From contig NZ_UNOZ01000039.1 of NCBI RefSeq assembly GCF_900536025.1, positions 62,001-126,000 of the forward strand: a DNA stretch of 64,000 nucleotides, written 5' to 3'. The notes below the pieces were generated by a model. It did no database searches. It was not told the DNA's origin and saw only the letters and a program-made list of their open reading frames with translations. This document shows positions 8,382 through 16,359 of this stretch, one piece after another (position 1 is the first letter of the stretch; the number at the start of each line of letters is the position of its first letter). This DNA is from Pseudomonas reidholzensis. GTDB lineage: Bacteria > Pseudomonadota > Gammaproteobacteria > Pseudomonadales > Pseudomonadaceae. The position numbers and the translations under genes were made by a program.

Positions 8382-10838
8382 TCAGAACAGGTCCATCGGC
8401 GCCGCTTCATCCGCCGGCAGCGGGCTGCCAGGCGCCGCGCCATTGCCCAGCTCATCCGCAGAAGGCGGCGAGTCTTCGGCCTTGAACAGCTCGAAGTAGG
8501 CGTTCGGCGTGCTCGGCGTGGCGGCGCGGCCGCTGATCGGGTCGACCCGCAGGCTGAGAATGCCGTCGGGCTCGGCCGGTGGGTGGTTAGGCTTGTCCTT
8601 CAGGGCTGCGCCCATGAAGCTCATCCAGATCGGCAACGCCGCGGTACCGCCATATTCACGGCGGCCGAGGGTTTCCGGCTGGTCGAAACCGACCCACACG
8701 GTGGTCACGTAGTCGGCGTTATAGCCGGAGAACCAGGCGTCCTTCGACTCGTTGGTGGTACCGGTCTTGCCCGCCAGGTCGGTACGCCCCAGTGCCATCG
8801 CACGGCGGCCGGTGCCGCGCTTGATCACGTCCTGAAGCATGCTGGTGAGGATGTAGGTGGTACGGCCGTCGACGATCTGTTCGGCGATCACCGGCGCCTG
8901 CGGGGCAGGTGTCACCTGGCCGAACACCGGAGGTGCCTCGCCAGGCATGGCGGCAGTGCTGATCGGCTGCTCAGGCGCGGCAATGCCGGCTTGATCCTGG
9001 CCGTTGCCTTGCGGGACACGGGCCGGATTGGCGGTGAACAGCGTCTCGCCATTGCGGCTGTCGATGCGGTCGATCAAGTACGGGGTGATCTTGTAGCCGC
9101 CGTTGGCAAAGGTGCTCCAGCCGGTGGCGATCTCCATCGGTGTCAGCGTCGCAGTGCCCAGCGCCAGGGACAGGTTGCGGGGCAGGTCCTGTTTGTTGAA
9201 GCCGAACTTGGCGATGTAGTCGATCGTGCGGTCGACGCCCATCGCCTGCAGCAGGCGGATCGATACCAGGTTGCGCGACTTGTACAGCGCCTCGCGCATA
9301 CGGATCGGGCCGAGGAAGGTGTTGGTGTCGTTCTTCGGCCGCCAGACCTTGTCCAGGTACTCGTCGACGAACACGATCGGCGCATCGTTGACCAGGCTGG
9401 CGGCGGTGTAGCCGCTGTCCAGTGCGGCGCTGTAGACGAACGGCTTGAAGCTCGAACCTGGCTGGCGCTTGGCCTGCATCGCCCGGTTGTAGTTGCTCTG
9501 CTCGAACGAGAAGCCGCCGACCAGGGCACGAATGGCGCCGTTGTACGGGTCGAGGGTGACCAGTGCGCTCTGTGCGCCAGGCACCTGGCTGAACTTGAGC
9601 TTGCCCTCTTCGAGGCGCTGCACGCGGACCAGGTCACCGATCTGGGCGACATCGGCCGGCGACTGCGGCGCGCGGCCCTGGGAGTTGCTGTTGAGGAACG
9701 GCCGGGCCCATTTCATGGTGTCCCAGGCAACGCTCTGCTCTTCGCCGTTGCGGGTGAGCACGGTCAGGCCGGACTTGTCGACCTGGGTGACGATGGCGGG
9801 TTCCAGGCCGCCGAGGGTGCGCTGCTTGGCCAGCTCCTGCAGCCAGGCGGCGTGGGTTTTGCCGGGGAAGCGTGACTCAGGGCCGCGGTAGCCATGGCGC
9901 TCATCGTAATCGGAGAGGCCATTGAGCACGGCATCGTTGCCCATCCGCTGCATGTCGCTGGGCACCGTGGTGGTCACCCGGAAACCTTCGGTATAGGCCT
10001 CGCTGCCATAACGGCCGACCATTTCAGCGCGGGCCATTTCGGCGATGTACGGCGCGTTCACTTCCGGCGTCGGCACGTGATAACTGGCATTCAGCGGCTC
10101 GGCCAGGGCGGTCTGGTAGCTGGCGTCGTCGATCTTGCCGAGCTTGTGCATGCGGCCGAGGATCCAGTCGCGGCGCTCTTTGGCGCGGGTCGGGTTGGCC
10201 AGCGGGTTGAAGCGCGACGGTGCCTTGGGCAGGCCGGCGATCATGGCCATCTGCGCCAGGCTGACGTCACGGATCGACTTGCCGTAGTAGACCTGCGCGG
10301 CGGCGTCGATGCCGTAGGCGCGGTTGCCCAGGTAGATCTTGTTGACGTACAGCTCGAGGATCTCGTCCTTGGTCAGCTCACGTTCGATCTGCAGGGCCAG
10401 GAGAATTTCGTTGGTCTTGCGCGAGAAGCTGCGCTCGCTGGTGAGGAAGAAGTTCTTCGCCACCTGCATGGTGATCGTGCTGCCGCCGGTCTGGATGTGA
10501 CCCGACTTCACCAGCTGGGTCGCGGCGCGCATCAGGCTGCTCGGATCGACCCCGTAGTGGTTGAGGAAATTGTCGTCTTCGGCTGACAGAAGTGCCTGGA
10601 TGAACTGTGGGGGAATTTCCGCGAAACGGATCGGAGACCGCCGCATCTCGCCGAACTCGGCAATCAGTTTGCCGTCGCTGCTGTACACCCTCAGGGGGAT
10701 CTGCAACTGGATGCTTCTGAGCGACTCGACCGAAGGCAGGCTGGGACTAAGATACAGAAACGCGCCGCTCAGACCGAGTACGAGCGCGCAGATGACTGCG
10801 ACGAAAGACCACCAGAAGAACTTCAGCAGGCGTATCAA
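8382..10838 (-). CDS. ponA: Penicillin-binding protein 1A
   Basis: A bifunctional class A PBP that polymerises and cross-links peptidoglycan; inner membrane with a periplasmic body. With TTG start 10838 it is 818 residues, beginning (L/M)IRLLKFFWWSF as in Pseudomonas PBP1A; a GTG at 10874 is an alternative. Domains in order are an N-terminal membrane anchor, the GT51 glycosyltransferase (EDDNF, GGSTITMQ), an OB-like insert, and the transpeptidase with SxxK (SSFK), SxN (SRN) and KTG (KTGTTNES). The frame stays open upstream to 11195, but the TATAAT at 10908-10913 and family length reject that part. It is divergent from pilM. Confidence 0.95.
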   Translation of the reverse strand: MIRLLKFFWWSFVAVICALVLGLSGAFLYLSPSLPSVESLRSIQLQIPLRVYSSDGKLIAEFGEMRRSPIRFAEIPPQFIQALLSAEDDNFLNHYGVDPSSLMRAATQLVKSGHIQTGGSTITMQVAKNFFLTSERSFSRKTNEILLALQIERELTKDEILELYVNKIYLGNRAYGIDAAAQVYYGKSIRDVSLAQMAMIAGLPKAPSRFNPLANPTRAKERRDWILGRMHKLGKIDDASYQTALAEPLNASYHVPTPEVNAPYIAEMARAEMVGRYGSEAYTEGFRVTTTVPSDMQRMGNDAVLNGLSDYDERHGYRGPESRFPGKTHAAWLQELAKQRTLGGLEPAIVTQVDKSGLTVLTRNGEEQSVAWDTMKWARPFLNSNSQGRAPQSPADVAQIGDLVRVQRLEEGKLKFSQVPGAQSALVTLDPYNGAIRALVGGFSFEQSNYNRAMQAKRQPGSSFKPFVYSAALDSGYTAASLVNDAPIVFVDEYLDKVWRPKNDTNTFLGPIRMREALYKSRNLVSIRLLQAMGVDRTIDYIAKFGFNKQDLPRNLSLALGTATLTPMEIATGWSTFANGGYKITPYLIDRIDSRNGETLFTANPARVPQGNGQDQAGIAAPEQPISTAAMPGEAPPVFGQVTPAPQAPVIAEQIVDGRTTYILTSMLQDVIKRGTGRRAMALGRTDLAGKTGTTNESKDAWFSGYNADYVTTVWVGFDQPETLGRREYGGTAALPIWMSFMGAALKDKPNHPPAEPDGILSLRVDPISGRAATPSTPNAYFELFKAEDSPPSADELGNGAAPGSPLPADEAAPMDLF

Positions 10839-10907
10839 GGCTTTTGGGTGTCCAGATTGAGAAATGGAGTGCACGCGAGTCCGGCGGACAGGGAAAAAAC
10901 GCTGGGC

Positions 10908-10913
10908 ATTATA
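10908..10913 (-). promoter_or_regulatory. Probable -10 element of the ponA promoter
   Basis: A perfect TATAAT reads on the minus strand, 70 bp before the TTG start. The -35 region is poor (TCGCCC at an 18-base spacing). It supports starting ponA near 10838 or 10874. Confidence 0.5.
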
Positions 10914-11001
10914 AGCATTTTTCGCCTTATCGGGCGACCGGCCGGCCCATCCGGGCGGATCGGCTCGCGCGGTTTGGCGCCGATTGAGCAGGGAGGCAGC
11001 G

Positions 11002-11913
11002 ATGCTTGGACGCTTTGGCAAGGATGCCGGTTCACTGTTGGGGGTGGAAATTGCCGCCGACTCGGTACGGATGCTGCAACTGCAGCGGCGCCAAGGGCGT
11101 TGCAGCGTGATCGCCTGGGCACGGCAGCCGCTGCCGTCGCCCTTGGGCAGCGACTGGACGCGGGATGCCGAGCCCCTGCTGGAGGCCTTGCGCAACGCCT
11201 ACCAGCGCAGTGGCAGCAAGTGTCGCCGGGTCGCCGTGGCGTTGCCCGGCGCCGAGGTGATCTGCAAGGTCTGTCGCCTCCCGGCGGGGCTTTCGGCAAG
11301 CCAGATGGAAGCGCGGCTGCTGACCGATGCGGAGCGCTTGTTTCCCTTTGCACTTGAAGACCTGGCGATGGACTTCCAGGTGCTCGGCCCTGCGCCCGAA
11401 CCGGCTGGCGATGTCGAAGTGCTGGTGGCTGCCTGCCGCCAGCGTTCGCTCGAGGTGCTTGAGCAACTGTTTGCAGAGGCGGGTCTGCAGATCGCGGCAG
11501 TCGAGGTCGACGGCATCGCGCTGCAGCGCGTGTTGCCCGAGACCCAGCGATTGCTGCGCATCGAGACGGCTGCGGCATCGCTGCATGGGTGGTCGCGTGG
11601 GGGGCTACCGGAGCGTCAGGAGATACGCTTTGAGCCCGCGGACACCGCCGCACAACGCTTGCAGCGTGTCGTGCGGCTGTTGACGGCGGGCGGCGGGCCC
11701 GGGCGACCGCCTGGCCTGCTGATCGGCGCCGATGATGACCTGGCGTCAGGCTGGATAAGCGCCTTGCGGCAGCGCCTGGGGATCACCTGTGGTGCGTTGC
11801 AGCCCTTGGCTGGGGTGGCCTCGGCTCAGTGGGTCGACAGGCAGGCGCTGTCAGGCATGACGTGCTCCATGGCGCTGGCTTACGGCCTGGCCCTGGGAGG
11901 CGGTGCAGGATGA
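11002..11913 (+). CDS. pilM: Type IV pilus assembly ATPase-fold protein PilM
   Basis: A cytoplasmic, actin-like (FtsA-fold) protein that binds the N-terminal tail of PilN and links the pilus alignment complex to the cytoplasmic motors. It is 303 residues long. The start ATG 11002 (MLGRFGKDAG) is preceded by GGGAGG at 10991-10996, preferred over the in-frame ATG at 10984. Typical features are GVEIAADSVRMLQL near the N-terminus, VAVALPGAEVICKVCRLP, and VEVDGIALQRV. Its last bases overlap pilN (ATGA). It is the first gene of pilM-N-OP-Q. Confidence 0.9.
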   Translation: MLGRFGKDAGSLLGVEIAADSVRMLQLQRRQGRCSVIAWARQPLPSPLGSDWTRDAEPLLEALRNAYQRSGSKCRRVAVALPGAEVICKVCRLPAGLSASQMEARLLTDAERLFPFALEDLAMDFQVLGPAPEPAGDVEVLVAACRQRSLEVLEQLFAEAGLQIAAVEVDGIALQRVLPETQRLLRIETAAASLHGWSRGGLPERQEIRFEPADTAAQRLQRVVRLLTAGGGPGRPPGLLIGADDDLASGWISALRQRLGITCGALQPLAGVASAQWVDRQALSGMTCSMALAYGLALGGGAG

Positions 11914-12446
11914 TCCGTCTCAATCTGTTGCCGTGGCGCGAGCGGCAACGTTTGGCTGCCGTGCGGCGATTCCAGCGTGCGCTGATTGGCAGCCTGTTGT
12001 TGGCGCTCTGCGCGGTGATGCTGCTCGACGCCCTGGCGCGCCAGCGTGGGCAGTTGCAGGCCGCGGCGATTGCCGAGCGCCAGGCCGCTATCGTCGAGCT
12101 GGACGGGCAGCTGGAACAACTCACCGAGGTGCGTCAGGCGCAGGATGGCGTGCGTGCCCGGTCTGCTTCGCTGGCGGCCCTGAGAACCGAGCAGGTGCAA
12201 CTGCCACGGCTGCTCGCCGAGTTGGAGCAGGCGTTTTCCAGCGGCCTGCAGCTGACCGAGTTGTCCGTCCAGGACGGGCGCCTGCATCTGCTCGGCCTGG
12301 CCGCGTCACCCGCCGTTATCGCGCAGTTGATGCGTGATCTGCAGCAGTCGCAATTAATCGAGGCGCTTGAACTCAAGCACCTCCGAGCGGATTCACAGGG
12401 CGATGAGTTCTTGCTGGTGGCGCGCGTGTCGGCGCTGCGCCGGTGA
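11910..12446 (+). CDS. pilN: Type IV pilus inner-membrane protein PilN
   Basis: A 178-residue bitopic inner-membrane protein of the pilus alignment subcomplex. It begins MIRLNLLPWRERQR; the (N)LLPWR motif is the known PilM-binding tail. One membrane helix follows (about residues 23-42), then a coiled-coil stretch rich in Gln, Ala and Arg, and a periplasmic ferredoxin-like domain. The start overlaps the pilM stop as ATGA and the end overlaps pilOP as GTGA, so translation is likely coupled. Confidence 0.92.
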   Translation: MIRLNLLPWRERQRLAAVRRFQRALIGSLLLALCAVMLLDALARQRGQLQAAAIAERQAAIVELDGQLEQLTEVRQAQDGVRARSASLAALRTEQVQLPRLLAELEQAFSSGLQLTELSVQDGRLHLLGLAASPAVIAQLMRDLQQSQLIEALELKHLRADSQGDEFLLVARVSALRR

Positions 12447-13459
12447 GCGGCGCGTGGATGCCCGACTGGCAGGGGCTCGCTGAGCGCTCACTGGCCTTCA
12501 AAGTGGCGGTGCCAGTGCTTGCCGCGCTCGCTGTGCTCGCGGCGGGCTGGGTGTTTCGTTTGCACGAGGCTCAGCAAGTCTATCGGCGAGGTATCGAGAC
12601 GCTCCGCGGGTTTGACCAGGTGCATGCCGAGAAGTCACTGCTGGCGGGGCAATTACTCCCCGCGCGCAGCGCACTGAAGCGCGGCATGGCCGACCTGCAG
12701 GATGCACGCTGGCGACTGGCGGCGGATGAAGGTGTGAGCGATCTGCTCGATCAGTTGGCGAATGCCGCGCATGCCCATGGGCTGCTGTTCGAACAGCTCG
12801 AAGTACTTGAAGAGGTCGAAGCGGAGGATTACCGGACGACGCCGTTGCAGCTCGAGGTTGTCGGCAGCTATGGGGCACTGCGCGGTTGGCTGGATCAATG
12901 GCTCGGCCAGGTGCGCCTGCTGCGGCCCTCAAGCCTGCAGCTTGCTGCGGTGCCGGGGCGCCAGGCGCTGCTGCGTTTTCGCCTGCAGGTGCAGACCTAT
13001 CACCCCGGTCTGCGCTTGCCGGCAGCGCTTTCGCTGGCCGATGACCCGGCGCGGCCAGCCACGCAGGCTGTGCATTCCGATCCCTTCAGACCCTGGTCGT
13101 CAGCGGCCGGGGCTGATGGATTGGCCAGGGTGCCGCTGGCACAGCTGGAAATGGTCGGCAGCCTGGCGCGCGATGGGGACTATCAAGCGTTGCTGTGGTC
13201 GGCGGGGCGCTTGTATCGGCTGGGTCCCGGTGATCGTCTGGGCAGGGACGGTGGGGTGGTAGTGCGCGTCGATGAGCACCAGCTGGAAGTGCTCGAACGG
13301 GTGTTTCTCGGCGGTGCCTGGCAGCAACGCACGACGTATCTCGCGCTGAGGAATCGCGCGGGCACAGGGGGCATGGATGTGCATCAAACAGCTGTGGGTG
13401 TGGGCAATGGTCATGTGCCTGTCGGTCCCGGTGGCCGCCGCGATCGACGACGCGAATGA
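12443..13459 (+). CDS. PilO-PilP fusion protein of type IV pilus alignment complex
   Basis: A 338-residue protein that appears to combine two normally separate parts. Residues 1 to about 190 look like PilO: a membrane helix near 20-40, a coiled coil, and a periplasmic fold with dimer partner PilN. Residues about 205-325 look like the folded domain of PilP: a DPFRPW motif, then LEMVGSLARDGDYQALLWS, a LGPGDRLGRDGG turn, and a VLERVF-like ending. It lacks the PilP signal peptide and lipobox, so the PilP domain would be tethered through the PilO helix. GTG 12443 overlaps the pilN stop; an ATG at 12458 is possible. The last 83 bp overlap pilQ. Confidence 0.8.
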   Translation: MSGAWMPDWQGLAERSLAFKVAVPVLAALAVLAAGWVFRLHEAQQVYRRGIETLRGFDQVHAEKSLLAGQLLPARSALKRGMADLQDARWRLAADEGVSDLLDQLANAAHAHGLLFEQLEVLEEVEAEDYRTTPLQLEVVGSYGALRGWLDQWLGQVRLLRPSSLQLAAVPGRQALLRFRLQVQTYHPGLRLPAALSLADDPARPATQAVHSDPFRPWSSAAGADGLARVPLAQLEMVGSLARDGDYQALLWSAGRLYRLGPGDRLGRDGGVVVRVDEHQLEVLERVFLGGAWQQRTTYLALRNRAGTGGMDVHQTAVGVGNGHVPVGPGGRRDRRRE

Positions 13460-14651
13460 GCCGATCTCGTTGAACTTCCAGGATGTGGAAATACGCTCGA
13501 TCCTGCAGGTCTTGGCGGATTACGCCGGGATCAACCTGGTGGTCAGTGACTCGGTGAGTGGCACTGTCACCCTGCGGCTGGATCAGGTGCCGTGGGATCA
13601 GGCGCTCGAGCTGGTGCTGCGCAGCAAAGGCTTGGCCCGGCGACAGGAGGGTAATGTGCTGCTGGTGGCTCCGGCTGGCGAGCTGGCCGGGCAGTCACGC
13701 GAAGCGCGGGCGGGGCTGGAGCTGGACGCGCAATTGCAGCCGCTCGAACGGGCCCTGCTGCCGGTCCATCACGCCAAAGCGTCAGAGCTGGCCGAGTTGC
13801 TCCTGGCTACCCTGGCTGACGATGGCATTCTCACCGGTCGCGGCAGCCTTGGGGTCGATGTACGGACCAATACCCTGCTGGCCAACCAGCCGGCGGACCG
13901 CCTCGCCGAGTTGCGCCGCCTGGTGGCTGCGCTGGACGTGCCGGTGCGCCAGGTCATGATCGAGGCGCGGATTGTCGAGGCCAACATCGACTACGAGAAA
14001 AGCCTTGGCGTGCGCTGGGGTTCGCCGCTGCCTGTCGCGGGGGCGCCGCCAGGCAGCGGGCTGTTCGTCGACCTGGGCGTGGACCGCGCCACGTCCGGGG
14101 TCGGCCTCGGGCTGCTGCGCGGTGATGCACTGCTCGACCTGGAACTCAGCGCCATGGAAAAAAGCGGCAACGGCGAGATCATCTCCCAGCCCAAGGTGGT
14201 CACCGCCGACAAGGAGACCGCACGCATCCTCAAGGGCACCGAGGTGCCCTACCAGGAGACCACCAAGAGTGGCGCCACCTCGGTGTCGTTCCGCGAGGCC
14301 TCGTTGTCGCTGGAAGTCACCCCGCAGATCACCGCCGATGGTCAGGTGATCATGACGGTGAGGGTGACCAAGGACGAGCCGGATTACGTCAATGCACTGA
14401 ACGATGTGCCGCCGATCCGCAAGAATGAGCTCAATGCCAAGGTGCGTGTGGGTGATGGCCAGACCATCGTCATTGGTGGCGTCTACTCGACCACGCAAAA
14501 CAATGTGGTCGACAAGGTGCCATTTTTTGGCGATCTGCCGTATGTTGGGCGGCTGTTTCGACGCGATGCATTACAAGAGAAAAAATCCGAGCTGCTGGTC
14601 TTCCTGACTCCGCGTATCATGAGTGACCAGGCGATTGCTGTGAGTCGTTGA
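13377..14651 (+). CDS. pilQ: Short secretin PilQ
   Basis: An outer-membrane secretin that forms the type IV pilus exit pore. It is 424 residues, compared with roughly 700 in full-length PilQ. It has a signal peptide (residues 1-22, ending VAAA), then an STN/N0-like domain (PISLNFQDVEIRSILQVLAD), an N1 domain, and the secretin pore domain (VMIEARIVEANIDYEKSLGV, GNGEIISQPKVVTADKETA, FFGDLPYVGRLFRR, LLVFLTPRIM). The peptidoglycan-binding AMIN repeats are absent. ATG 13377 lies inside the pilOP end in a different frame; aroK starts 4 bp after its stop. Confidence 0.9.
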   Translation: MCIKQLWVWAMVMCLSVPVAAAIDDANEPISLNFQDVEIRSILQVLADYAGINLVVSDSVSGTVTLRLDQVPWDQALELVLRSKGLARRQEGNVLLVAPAGELAGQSREARAGLELDAQLQPLERALLPVHHAKASELAELLLATLADDGILTGRGSLGVDVRTNTLLANQPADRLAELRRLVAALDVPVRQVMIEARIVEANIDYEKSLGVRWGSPLPVAGAPPGSGLFVDLGVDRATSGVGLGLLRGDALLDLELSAMEKSGNGEIISQPKVVTADKETARILKGTEVPYQETTKSGATSVSFREASLSLEVTPQITADGQVIMTVRVTKDEPDYVNALNDVPPIRKNELNAKVRVGDGQTIVIGGVYSTTQNNVVDKVPFFGDLPYVGRLFRRDALQEKKSELLVFLTPRIMSDQAIAVSR

Positions 14652-14655
14652 TTCT

Positions 14656-15174
14656 GTGCGAAATTTGATACTTGTAGGCCCGATGGGTGCGGGTAAAAGC
14701 ACCATCGGTCGCCTTCTGGCCAAAGAGCTGCGTCTGCTGTTCAAAGATTCCGACAAGGAAATCGAACTGCGGACCGGCGCCAATATCCCGTGGATCTTCG
14801 ACAAAGAAGGCGAGCCGGGCTTTCGTGATCGTGAAGAGGCGATGATCGCCGAGCTCTGCGAGCTGGACGGCGTGGTCGTCGCAACGGGCGGCGGCGCCGT
14901 CATGCGCGAAGCCAACCGCCAGGCCCTGCATGCCGGCGGTCGGGTGATCTATCTGCACGCCTCGGTGGAGCAGCAGGTCGGCCGCACGGCACGTGACCGT
15001 AACCGGCCACTGCTGCGCACTGCCAATCCGGAGGCGACCCTGCGCGCCCTGCTCGAGTCGCGCGACCCGCTGTATCGCGAAATCGCCGACGTGGTGGTAG
15101 AAACCGACGAACGGCCGCCGCGCATGGTCGTGCTCGATATTCTCGAGCGCCTGGAGAAGTTGCCGCCCCGCTAA
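14656..15174 (+). CDS. aroK: Shikimate kinase
   Basis: Phosphorylates shikimate at the 3-hydroxyl with ATP, step five of the chorismate pathway. It is 172 residues. The Walker A loop GPMGAGKST is at residues 8-16; the shikimate-binding DSDKEIE and GGGAV motifs and the LID arginines RDRNRPLL are present. It starts at GTG 14656, 4 bp after pilQ. aroB follows after 72 bp; together with the damX-like gene this matches the gammaproteobacterial aroK-aroB-damX order. Confidence 0.96.
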   Translation: MRNLILVGPMGAGKSTIGRLLAKELRLLFKDSDKEIELRTGANIPWIFDKEGEPGFRDREEAMIAELCELDGVVVATGGGAVMREANRQALHAGGRVIYLHASVEQQVGRTARDRNRPLLRTANPEATLRALLESRDPLYREIADVVVETDERPPRMVVLDILERLEKLPPR

Positions 15175-15246
15175 GCCGGGAGGCAGGGTTCAACGTTAGC
15201 GCGGCTCGCTCAGGCGATGCCGCGCCCAAGCACATTGTGGGGATAC

Positions 15247-16344
15247 ATGCAGACACTAAAGGTCGATCTGGGCGAACGCAGCTACCCGATCTACATTGGC
15301 GAAGGCCTGCTGGATCAGCCTGAGCTGCTCGCACCGCACATTGCCGGGCGCCAGGTTGCCATCGTTTCCAACGAAACCGTCGCGCCTCTGTATCTCGACC
15401 GCTTGAGTCGCACGCTGGGCGCCTATGCCGTGGTGCATGTGGTGCTGCCCGACGGCGAAGCCTACAAGAACTGGGAAACCCTGCAGCTGATCTTCGATGG
15501 CCTGCTCACCGCCCGTCACGACCGGCGCACCACCGTGGTCGCCCTCGGCGGCGGCGTCATCGGTGACATGGCCGGCTTCGCCGCCGCCTGCTATCAGCGC
15601 GGTGTGGACTTCATCCAGGTGCCGACCACGCTGCTGTCCCAGGTGGATTCTTCGGTTGGCGGCAAGACCGGCATCAACCACCCGCTGGGCAAGAACATGG
15701 TCGGTGCCTTCTATCAGCCCAATGCGGTGCTGATCGACACCACCAGCCTCAAGACCCTGCCGCCGCGTGAGCTGTCGGCGGGCCTGGCTGAAGTCATCAA
15801 GTACGGCCTGATCTGCGACAAGCCGTTCCTCGATTGGCTCGAACAGAATATGGCCGCCCTGCGCGGCCTCGACAACAGCGCCCTGACCGAGGCCATTCGC
15901 CGCTCCTGCGCGGCCAAGGCCGCCGTGGTCGGTGCCGACGAGCGTGAGACGGGCGTGCGCGCCACCCTCAACCTCGGCCACACGTTTGGCCACGCCATCG
16001 AGACCCACATGGGCTACGGTGTCTGGCTGCATGGCGAAGCCGTGGCGGCGGGCACGGTGATGGCCCTGGAAATGTCCATGCGCCTGGGCTGGATCGACCA
16101 GCCCGCGCGTGATCGCGGAATTCGCCTGCTGCAGGACGCAGGATTGCCGGTGGTGCCACCACAGGAAATGACCCCGGCGCATTTCATGGAGCATATGGCG
16201 GTCGACAAGAAGGTGCTCGACGGTCGCTTGCGGCTGGTGCTGTTGCGCCAGTTGGGCGAGGCCGTGATCACCGACGACTATCCGAAAGAGATCCTTCAGG
16301 CCACGCTGGCGGCGGATTACCGCGCGATCGTGGCCCAGCTTTGA
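15247..16344 (+). CDS. aroB: 3-Dehydroquinate synthase
   Basis: Converts DAHP to 3-dehydroquinate, step two of the chorismate pathway, using NAD and a divalent metal. It is 365 residues. Key features are the DGEAYKNWETL segment, the glycine-rich NAD-binding ALGGGVIGDMAGFAA, the VPTTLLSQVDSSVGGKTG substrate loop, and metal-binding histidines in HTFGHAIE and LHGEAV. ATG 15247 gives the standard MQTLKVDLGERSYPI start; an ATG at 15217 would add ten unrelated residues. The damX-like gene begins 15 bp downstream. Confidence 0.97.
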   Translation: MQTLKVDLGERSYPIYIGEGLLDQPELLAPHIAGRQVAIVSNETVAPLYLDRLSRTLGAYAVVHVVLPDGEAYKNWETLQLIFDGLLTARHDRRTTVVALGGGVIGDMAGFAAACYQRGVDFIQVPTTLLSQVDSSVGGKTGINHPLGKNMVGAFYQPNAVLIDTTSLKTLPPRELSAGLAEVIKYGLICDKPFLDWLEQNMAALRGLDNSALTEAIRRSCAAKAAVVGADERETGVRATLNLGHTFGHAIETHMGYGVWLHGEAVAAGTVMALEMSMRLGWIDQPARDRGIRLLQDAGLPVVPPQEMTPAHFMEHMAVDKKVLDGRLRLVLLRQLGEAVITDDYPKEILQATLAADYRAIVAQL

Positions 16345-16359
16345 GGTTGTGACAGCGCA

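Noticed and set aside
8583..9875. A 430-codon plus-strand frame opposite ponA
   Set aside because: A shadow of ponA; no ribosome binding site or domain.
10839..11195. Long N-terminal extension of ponA
   Set aside because: It lies upstream of the TATAAT at 10908-10913, overlaps pilM, and is not part of the PBP1A family.
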